Positions 10,835-18,498 of a stretch of 64,000 bases of DNA are shown here, one piece after another. The stretch spans positions 930,001 through 994,000 of the forward strand of contig CM056875.1 in assembly GCA_029876055.1 (NCBI GenBank), in the 5' to 3' direction. Positions within the stretch are counted from its first letter, which is position 1. The number at the start of each line of letters is the position of its first letter. This DNA is from Madurella fahalii (Eukaryota > Ascomycota > Sordariomycetes > Sordariales). A program made the position numbers and the translations under genes. A model generated the notes under the pieces. It was not told where the DNA came from and ran no database searches. It worked only from the letters and a program-made list of their open reading frames with translations.

Positions 10835-12118
10835 GTTGAACCCTAAGGGTACCCGACAACATCAGATTAAATTAGTTTCAGGGAATCTATCCTTCCTATA
10901 TACTCGCGCGCCAATTCACGCATGTCGGGATATTGACCTCGCTTCCGGCCAAGACTTGCCATTGGAAGCGAAACCGGTCGCATGCCCATTCAAAGTGGAG
11001 TCGTATGGATGCCTGGGGTAGCACTCCCTAGACGGATTTGATTACCGGGCGGTTATATTCATTTGCGTGCTTCAACGCTGCGACGAACAGGGACGAATAG
11101 CGGCTTAAAGCAATAACGTATGGTACAGATAAAGTGTGTATTACGGTGGAAAGACTGTGATAGCGGTCAAACTGAAACTACATGTGGAGAGGCCTTTGTT
11201 GTACTGCCACTCTAACTCGCTGTATAAAGTAGATACTGTTGTACTCTCAATGCGATGGTACCCAAGTCGTGCGACTTGCTAGACTAGACTATCGACTCTG
11301 CTGACTGTACGAGCTTCTTGTAAGCAGTGGTGAGCTTGGGTGTTGAATTTTGTGTAATATAGGATCCTACGAGTCTCAATGTCGCTGAGTCCAGCCCTAA
11401 CAACCTATTACTAGGAAGAATTCGCTCAGGTATGCCCGTTAAGAATATACTAGTAACGTATATAACTGTCTCGGCTATGTCCGAGTAGATAATAAGGAAA
11501 AAGCGCGGCTTTACTATAATGCCCTATAAATGTCTAATATACAATATATATTCCAGTATGTTGTCCCTACTCGTTGGCTGTTTCTAAGTACTCTCGTATA
11601 TATCGACAGCGAGATTTAGTGTATTATACCCAGTTCTTAGCTCAATTTTCTATCTTTATGATTAAAAGAAATAATACCTTCAAGGAACTTAATGTAAAGG
11701 GGGTTGTTCTGGGAACACGTTGAGGGAGATGGACTACGATGTCTCAGTACCGAAAAGGGTTCGATCAGTGGGCGATAGCTTCACGAACAGCCTCCTATTG
11801 TCATTGACTACACAGAGACTGATCCTTACGGATCAGAAGTTCCCCGCGTGAGAGGGTTTCCCACGGGGTTCTTATCTACCCTAGTATAGTGACATCATCC
11901 ACCGTCATTCGGCCGGTTCCCCCGGTCTGGCCCAGAGGGCTCTCGTTACACTTAAATATGTGTAATAATTGAATGTAAGCTAATCTTCGAAGTATATATA
12001 CTATTTCTACTATAGATGATGCTATCTAATTCTGTAATGTAGTAATAATATAGAGGTCTAGAGAGCTAATATTATTAGGTTACGTAGTCTTCTGAAGTAT
12101 TGAGATCTAACTTAGGGT
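10835..12118. other. LPMO upstream region grading into AT-rich, TpA-rich sequence
   Basis: No gene is seen. The first 200 bp should hold the LPMO promoter. From about 11300, and most clearly from 11450 to 12118, the sequence is AT-rich with very frequent TA dinucleotides and no coding frames, as expected of old repeat DNA mutated by RIP, though the original repeat is not recognisable. Confidence 0.5.
10897..10902 (-). promoter_or_regulatory. TATA box of the AA9 LPMO
   Basis: TATATA lies 63 bp upstream of the LPMO start codon, inside GAGTATATAGG when read on the minus strand. The position fits a TATA-driven secreted-enzyme gene with a short leader. No experimental support. Confidence 0.4.
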
Positions 12119-13337
12119 TAACGTACATGATAAGCGAGTGACCACTTTTTCACCACTCCACCACAACCATCCTCAATTACATAACCACAACGCTAGGAAA
12201 TAACAATAACTAAATTAAAAACAGATGAATCAGACGATTCTACAGCCTCTTTGCACGTACGCGCATTATGACCAGGCTTGCCGCATACGCCATAGCACCG
12301 AATCTTCGTACGAGCCTCCCCTGTACCACTACCATTTTCTTGTGTTTCCTGGATTACCCGCCCACCCACAGCCTTCTGATCCAGTAGATCCTATACTTCT
12401 TGTACGGTAAGTGACCCTCCAAGCCGTACACGTGTTTTTTTGGCTCTCCGTCTCTTACTAAGCCCCTCATTGACCTTACGTAGTGCAGAAACCTCGCTAC
12501 GTAAAATAGCCACCTCGTGCATCACAGCCATTGTTCCTTTAGCTAACAGGTCTACAGCAGCTAGCATAGGTGTTAGAGAGCTACCCTGATGCTTGGATAT
12601 CCGGGTTTTAATAAGCTCTAACTGTGAGGTGGCTTCTCGAGGGTTGTGTGGTATTTGTGAGACCCAAGGTTGTGCTGTACCTGGCCTTGAACTTGGGGGT
12701 GTTGGGGTGTGAATACGCACATCCAGCTTAGATATTACCCTCTCTGGGTCGTACGGTACAAGGCCAGCTCCGGCAAAGCCACCTTGGATATTTTCTTCCG
12801 TAATTGAAGCAAAAAAAAGCTACTCTAAACCCACAGAGAAACTCCAGTTTGCTGATGTGTATAATACTCATCCGCATCAACTGCTCAATTTAGCAGCTAT
12901 ATGCCTTCTTCAACGGTGCAAAACAACTAATATCCAATGGCTGAAGTAGGTGCGAGGAATGCGGAGGTATATAGAGTGTGATAATGTTGTGCTCCTGGCA
13001 GTAGATCTCAAATTCCTCAGTGTGGTGACTATCGTGGCTATCTAGGATTAATAGCCGGTATATACCCTTTGTGCAAGATACTGTATGGTAATCGAAGTGC
13101 TTGATCTAATCAAGGCCTACTGTATTTATAGTCCAGCTATTATCGGTTGTTGCAATACGCTAGGTTGCCGGAAGGTTGCACTCTCGATACCAGTTGGCAA
13201 GATAGTATTGCCTAGCCAGGATAATGAATGGTGGAATGGCCCAGCCTTGAGCATTTACCCCTTGGATAACCGTAGCCCACTTATGATTACCAGGCTGGGC
13301 CTGTTTAGCCCTACTACGGCCATCTGAGATAGTAACT

Positions 13338-13584
13338 GTCAAAAGGATCAGGAAGCTAGATCCTGGATCTGCAAAACACGAACCCGGATCAGTGTGATCC
13401 GGATTAGTGCGACTCGGATAAGTGTGATCCGATCTCTCGGAGACCCGTCAACCCGGGTCTCCGTGGTCCAGGAAATTGGGAATAAGAAGGAGATTCACCT
13501 CCGTTAGACAAGGAAGAAAGAAGACATCCTGAATTTTCCATCCTAAATTTAACTCCGAACGTTCAGAGGTGCTGTACATCCGAC
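13338..13584. mobile_element. 247-bp insertion inside the copy 1 transposase, 7-bp target duplication
   Basis: The insertion interrupts the transposase frame exactly between two copies of AGTAACT (13331-13337 and 13585-13591); copy 2 has the uninterrupted site at the equivalent place. No coding potential. Ends are GTC and GAC, with no longer terminal inverted repeat evident. The interior is hairpin-rich: CCGGATCA-GTG-TGATCCGG (13384-13402), and CGGAGACCCG paired with CGGGTCTCCG around 13438-13463. It is probably a non-autonomous element whose class I cannot assign. Confidence 0.65.
13385..13434. repeat. 15-bp tandem repeat, three copies plus a partial
   Basis: Three successive 15-mers (13385-13399, 13400-13414, 13415-13429) match CGGATNAGTGYGAYY, followed by the partial copy CGATC. 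Each unit contains most of a GATC-centred inverted repeat, so the array can fold. It lies wholly inside the 247-bp insertion. Confidence 0.7.
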
Positions 13585-14221
13585 AGTAACTACCATAGTT
13601 GGGATAATGATGCCCATCATAAAGCCGGTCTCATCAAAATTGTACGAGTCTTCGTCGAGGATACTGTATTTGGTCTTAGTATTTTGTACGAGTGCAAACT
13701 ACTCACGAATAATCTTTGGATCTTCGCATTTAGCCCTCTAGTAGTCCTATTTACGTGTAAAACGCGTACGAAGGTCTGGCTGGCGTTTGACGAAGTTGTG
13801 AGCCCATCGTACACCAACAGGGGGCGCGTCGCATTCGCGTAGCAATCGGTTGGCCATATCTTCCATGTATGCATGCCGGGGATGGAATGCGCGTATACAC
13901 AGCTCAACTATATATCGTACGATTGTTTGCTCTTCTAAATCCGTAAGTTTATGCGAGTTGGCTGGAATATCGCGTCGTGCAGGCCGACTGGCGCGTCGAC
14001 GCCTAAGGGTACTGCGATCAACGTTATAGATATTTGCTGCAGTTGCAACCTTAAGATTTGGATCTTTTTCAAGAGCGGCAATAGCCAGAATTAATTGGGC
14101 TTCGTTTGAAATAATCTCCATTTTGCGTTGTTGAGAAATTGAGATGTTGGTAGTAGGGTGGTGTGTTTGGTGGAAAAGTGGTCACTCGCTTGTTCTGGTC
14201 ACTCGCTTATCATGTACGTTA

Positions 14222-14677
14222 TCTTATAATAATCGGCAAAGAAACTCAATATATCAGGCCTATTGAATCTGAAAGAAATATTATGAACTAACACTAAGCT
14301 CCGCTTATTCGTCGTCTTAGTACGGAGCTATCTCCCTAGATAATAGTAACGGTATATCTGAACTGCAGGTTAGCCTACCCCGATATATATATCTCAACGC
14401 TGTTACCATTCTTTTGTATAAGGGTTTGTATCTCTGAGTTTGCTCTTTGCTACTAGATCTCTAATATAACTAATTTGAGGTATCTGGGACTTATAGTATA
14501 TCTCTTATACCTGGTAATGAGGGAACTTACTTTATTAGACGCCTAAATATTATTGATAATGTCTATAGTATTATCTATAAAGTCTAGTCTATTACTTGTA
14601 CTAGAATATACCTAAAAGAGAATATTATAACTAAGGGTCGTGTTTAGTGAGCTATATTTGGGCGAGGATGAGCAAGC
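14222..14677. other. AT-rich spacer between the two transposon copies
   Basis: About 450 bp of TA-dinucleotide-rich sequence with no open frame of interest, similar in character to 11450-12118. It is probably RIP-mutated repeat DNA. Confidence 0.5.
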
Positions 14678-14785
14678 TAACGTATTTGATAAGCGAGCGG
14701 CGAATATAAGCGAGCGGCGAATATAAGCGAGCGGCGAATTTACTACCACTCCACTACAACTATCCTCAATTACACAACCACAACA

Positions 14786-16679
14786 CTAGGAAATAACAAT
14801 AATTGAACCAGAAATAGATGAATCAGACGATTCTTCAGCCTCCTGACACGTACGTGAATTATGGCCAGGCTTGCCACACAGACCACAGCACCGAACCTTC
14901 GTACCAGACCCTCCTGTACCACGACCATTTGGCCGTGTTTCCTGGACTAACTGCTCATCCACAGCCTTCTGGTCTAGTAAATCCTGTACCTCTTGTACGG
15001 TAAGTGACCCTCCAAGCCGTACACGTGTTTTTTTGGCCCTCCGTCTCTTACTAAGCCCCTCATTGGCCTTGCATAGTAAAGAGATCTCTGTACGCAGAAG
15101 AGCTACCTCGTGCATTACGGCTATTGTACCTTTGGCCAATTGGTTCACAGCAGCTAGCATAGGTGTTGGAGAACTGTCTTGATGGTTAGATATCCGGCCT
15201 TTAATAAGGTCTGTCTGTGAGGTGGCCTCTCGGGGGTTCTGTGGCGTCTGGGATAGCCAAGGTAGTACCGTATCTGGGCTTGAGGCTGGTGGAGTTGGAA
15301 TTCGGATGTCAGATCGAAAATTGGGATTGCTGTGAGAAAAGGAGAGTGAAAGGATGATTCGCATTGAAGGAGCGGCGTCTGCGCAGCTATCACTTCTAAG
15401 AAGGTGGTAGGTGACAGTGTTGAACTCTGAACGTTCCAAAACTTCCGGCGAAGCCGGTAATTTATAGGCCTCTGACCCTGGCAGTGCCCCGCCTGCACCT
15501 GACACCCTCCTGCACCTGACATCGGAGCCGTATATCCATCTTGGAAATCACTCTTTCTGGGTCGTACGGTACAAGGCTAGCTCCAGCAAAGGCGCCTTGG
15601 ATATTCTTGTCGGTAAAGGAGGTAAAAAATGCCTCTTTAAACGCGTAAAGGAATTCCAACTTGGTAATATGCGTGATATACATACGCATAAGTTCCTCGA
15701 TTTGTTGGCCGTAAGCCCTCTTCAATAGCCCAAAACAACCAACATCTAATGGTTGGACGAGGTGCGAGGAGTATAAAGGTATACAAAGCGTAATAATGCT
15801 GTGTTTCTGGCAGTAGGTTTCGAATTGGTCGGAGTGGTGGCTTTCGTGGCCGTCGAGGACTAGGAGCCGGTATTTGCCTTTCGTACGAGATGCTGTATGA
15901 AGATCGAAATGCCGAATCCAATCTAGGCCTTTCTCATTGGTAGTCTAGCCGTTATCGGTTGTGCCGATATACCAGGTAGCTGGAAGACCACACTCTCGAT
16001 ACCAGCTCTCCTGGTGATATTTCCCTTTTAAAAGGATGAATGGTGGGATAGCCCAGCCTTGGGCATTCACTCCTTGGATAACTGTAGCCCACTCACGATT
16101 ACCAGGCTAGACCTTTTTGGCCTTGCCAAAGCCATCAGAGGTAGTAACTACCATACCAGTGGTAATCATACCCATTATAAACCCAGTCTCGTCAAAGTTA
16201 TACATATCCTCGTCAAGGATACCGTATTTGGCTTTAGTGTTATATACAAGTGCAAACCACTCGCGAATAACCTTTGGATCTTCACATTTAGCCCTTTGGT
16301 AGTCGTATTTACGCGTAAAACGCGTCCGGAGTTCTGGTTGGCGTTTGACAAAGTTGTGAGCCCAGCGTTTGCCGACAGGGGGGGCGTCGCGTTCGTGTAG
16401 TAGTCGGTTGGCCATATCTTCCACAAAACAAAGCCGAGGAGGAAATGCACGTATACAGAGCTCACTTATATACTGAACAATCGTACTCTCCTCTAGATCC
16501 GTAAGTTTGCGTGAGTTAGCTGGTATATCGCGTCGTGAAGGCCGACCAGCGCGTCGATAGCGAAGTGTTGTTTCTGGAACGTCGTAGATATTGGCTGTGG
16601 AAAGAACATTGGTTTTTTTGCTGTTTTGGATCGATTTGAGAGCCAAGAGTATCCTGGCTTCTTTTGAGGGGGTAGCCAT
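14786..16679 (-). pseudogene. nearly complete Fot1/pogo-like transposase of copy 2, two RIP-type stops
   Basis: From ATG 16679 the frame gives a helix-turn-helix (TNVLSTANIYDVPETTLRYR), a CENP-B part (WAHNFVKRQPELRTRFTRKY) and the DDE core YNFDETGF, LLVLDGHESH and SSHLVQPLDV. It ends with a basic segment and a CCHC knuckle (CGLCGKPGHNSRTC), stop 14786-14788. Only two stops break the core: TAG near 16107-16110, where the context expects Gln, and a TAG near 15945, where it expects Trp. Both are explained by CpA to TpA on one or the other strand. A foreign segment (about 15310-15530) separates the DDE core from the C-terminal part, with a frame change. Not functional as it stands. Confidence 0.8.
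15310..15531. mobile_element. approx. 220-bp insertion inside the copy 2 transposase
   Basis: Comparison with copy 1 shows extra sequence between the segments equivalent to ISKLDVRI and IHTPTPPSS. Both ends carry a short inverted motif, GATGTCAG on the left and CTGACATC on the right, and the right end also has a tandem CCTGCACCTGACA (about 15489-15521). No clean target duplication is visible, so the boundaries are approximate to a few bases. It encodes nothing recognisable, although an open frame happens to run from it into the transposase C-terminus. Confidence 0.5.
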
Positions 16680-16973
16680 GGCTTGTTGTGGTAGAATTGA
16701 GGATTGAAGGTGGAGAGTTCGCGTCGCGGGGAAAATTCGCCGCTCGCTTATATTCGCTGCTCGCTTATCAAATACGTTATATATATATATGTCGCTTCCT
16801 AGTGAAATGGTGCAGAAACACACATCTACACCCTTATACCCACCAAAAACAAGGGGGAGGGCAAAGAGGGCCAAATGCTAGACAGACAAGATAGACAAGA
16901 CAGGCCAGGCGACAACACCACAAATCGGGTCCCTGCAGCCTAAACAAGGTCAAAACAACATGTGCAGATAGAG

Positions 16974-16993
16974 CTCCCTCTGGTCAGAGGGAG
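16974..16993. repeat. near-perfect 20-bp palindrome, copy A
   Basis: CTCCCTCTGGTCAGAGGGAG is an inverted repeat with one central mismatch. It shares its CCCTCTG/CAGAGGG arms with the palindrome at 17169-17188. Confidence 0.6.
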
Positions 16994-17168
16994 ATCACTT
17001 TGCACGCAAAGAAAACTCGTCAATTGAGCTTGCAACAAGTGTGAAGAAAAAGTATTGAATTGATTGTCCTGTCTAAGGAGCAATGGCCAAGACGGCCCTA
17101 CTTATGGTGCGAAAGAAAATGGGCCCACGGCAAGTTCCAGCCCCCCAGGGCACCATCCTAGCAACTGT

Positions 17169-17188
17169 GTCCCTCTGATCAGAGGGAC
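17169..17188. repeat. perfect 20-bp palindrome, copy B
   Basis: GTCCCTCTGATCAGAGGGAC is a perfect palindrome 195 bp from copy A. It could be a relic of a transposon or LTR terminus, or a dyad protein-binding site. Nothing nearby decides. Confidence 0.6.
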
Positions 17189-17249
17189 CCTGCCCTCTGG
17201 GGACTGTTTTCCCCAACTCAATACTAACGACATATGCCATTCGTTATCG

Positions 17250-17480
17250 TGGTCCCGCCGTTGGCGTCGGCGACACACGACTGCCAAGGAGAAACTTGGG
17301 TGGATTGTTACCAAGCCGTTCGTAGAAGACAATTGGAACACATGCCTTCGGACGCTTAAGGGATATAACAATGCTGTCAATACCGTTGCATAGAACCGTA
17401 CAATAACACGGCCAAGAGCTGGGATGCCACGACGGGCCGGCCTATCTCTACGCTTAAGGTCAGTCAGTCCCGCAGAACGG
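17250..17480 (+). pseudogene. decayed WD40-repeat fragment of an NLR (NACHT-WD40) type gene
   Basis: The frame near 17270-17393 reads a linker WIVTKPFVEDNWNTCL followed by RTLKGYNNAVNTVA, matching the junction before the first WD40 repeat in fungal NACHT-WD40 proteins (family form: W-x-CLQTLEGH-x-x-x-V-x-x-V-A). It then meets TAG where a Trp (TGG) is expected, and continues after a frame change with SWDATTGRPISTLK near 17420-17450, the end of a WD40 blade. Only this short piece is left. Intact relatives are immune-type or heterokaryon-incompatibility receptors. The TGG to TAG change is of RIP type. Confidence 0.55.
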
Positions 17481-18498
17481 TTGGCCCACTACAACGCTTA
17501 GCTACCAGGGAGGAGCCTTTGTGCAGGAGGTGGAAATAAGGGATGAAGAGAGAAGCCACAGGCCATTTGCCATCCGAGGACCCTTTAACCAGTAGAGGAT
17601 TCCTTCCGAAGGACCCCCCAAACATATCTATAGCTTTCTCGTAGGGCTAATTACTCATTTTCTTCAACCCCAATGGCCCGTTGTGAACACAGGATTCGGT
17701 CCGTGACGACCTCCGCACCTATGCTAAGGTAATGTGTGAGTCATGAGATAGTATATATAACAGGGACCACATCGCCAGATAACGATTAGATACAGGTGGA
17801 CATATTACCTCGTCAGCAGTCCTAGAGCTGCCAATACCTCATCCATAACTTCAGGCGCCTAGGCTAGCGATAGCTCGCTCTATTGTAGAAGTAAGTGGCT
17901 ATATGTGTCCTCTCTCCTAACCGTTTCTCCTTGGTTAGTACTACAATATCTGCTACAGCTACTAGTAGGTATTTATCTGTCGATAACTGGTTGTAGCTAA
18001 TATATATGCTATATAGGTGTATAGCGAAGCAATGCTAACTAATTGAAGGTCATAAGTCGCCATACCCACAAGGGAGACACCTCACATGCGAGACAGCCTG
18101 TAAGACTACACCGCTTTTTTACCTACCCACTTCAATTTACCACAACTCAGTCAATGCATTGATAAAGAAAGTAGTTGGGGTAATTACCTTATATATTGAG
18201 TGCTAACAATCTTTATCTTACGTAGCCTCCTACGCTCCTCACCACAAACGTAACCGCATTCCAGCACGTCAACTCTGATAACTATCTGCAGTATTTCGGA
18301 ATTGTGTAAACACTGCACGAATTCGGAGTCAATTATATTTGCATAGATTTGCCATGAATCGTCCGGGTCGGTCTTGTCAGCTAGCTGCACACGCACCGCA
18401 AATAGACCAGATGTACGAAACGCCGCCCTCTTCGTCGTTGCCACCGTCTCCCCGAAGGACAGATCAGTGCACTTGCTAGGACCCAACGCACCCCATAG
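17481..18498. other. gene-free, partly AT-rich stretch
   Basis: TA-rich sequence (about 17730-18060) without coding frames, then the region 3' of the VIT-vWA gene. A minus frame at 18184-18486, directly downstream of that gene's stop, could be a former extension of it but shows no family features. Confidence 0.45.

Larger units (their letters stand above)
12193..14121 (-). pseudogene. decayed Fot1/pogo-like transposase of copy 1
   Basis: Reads from ATG 14121: an N-terminal helix-turn-helix (ending near a STLRRRRASRPARRDIPANS segment), a CENP-B-type DNA-binding part with WAHNFVKRQPDLRTRFTRK, then a DDE nuclease core: YNFDETGF near 13630, LLILDSHDSH near 13040 and SSHLLQPLDI near 12925. The C-terminus has KRRRAKKTRVRLGGSLTVQE and a CCHC-type knuckle (C-x2-C-x4-H-x4-C), ending at TAG 12193-12195. 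Lesions: two TAG codons at about 13740-13755, a TAG where copy 2 has a glutamine codon (12388-12390), further stops in the core, and the insertion at 13338-13584. It is clearly inactive. Confidence 0.8.
12121..14219 (-). mobile_element. Fot1/pogo-like DNA transposon, copy 1 (2.1 kb, TA target duplication)
   Basis: The element is bounded by TA at 12119-12120 and 14220-14221. The termini are inverted repeats: ACGTACATGATAAGCGAG at the left end and its reverse complement at the right end. TA duplication plus a CENP-B/DDE transposase places it in the Tc1-mariner superfamily, pogo/Fot1 group. The right terminus carries two copies of the AAGCGAGTGACC subrepeat (14181-14191 and 14199-14208 on this strand), the left only one. 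A decayed transposase fills most of the element on the minus strand, itself split by a 247-bp insertion. Confidence 0.85.
14680..16777 (-). mobile_element. Fot1/pogo-like DNA transposon, copy 2 (2.1 kb, TA target duplication)
   Basis: Bounded by TA at 14678-14679 and 16778-16779, with terminal inverted repeats ACGTATTTGATAAGCGAGC. Inside the left terminus the unit ATAAGCGAGCGGCGAAT occurs three times in tandem (about 14689-14740); inside the right terminus it occurs twice. Length and organisation match copy 1, but the terminal sequences have diverged outside the AAGCGAG core, so the copies are relatives rather than recent duplicates. It encodes a transposase on the minus strand with few lesions and carries a separate insertion near 15310-15530. 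Confidence 0.85.
16780..17249. other. intergenic with short TA repeat and two related palindromes
   Basis: A short (TA)n run follows copy 2 at about 16778-16790. No gene is seen. Two 20-bp palindromes are annotated separately. Confidence 0.5.

Noticed and set aside
14786..15505. 239-codon minus-strand frame as an independent gene with a zinc knuckle
   Set aside because: It is the transposase C-terminus fused by chance to the open frame of a small insertion.
18184..18486. Minus-strand frame just downstream of the VIT-vWA stop, as a C-terminal extension
   Set aside because: It would require reading past a normal stop in good context, and the sequence lacks family features. A frameshifted extension cannot be excluded.
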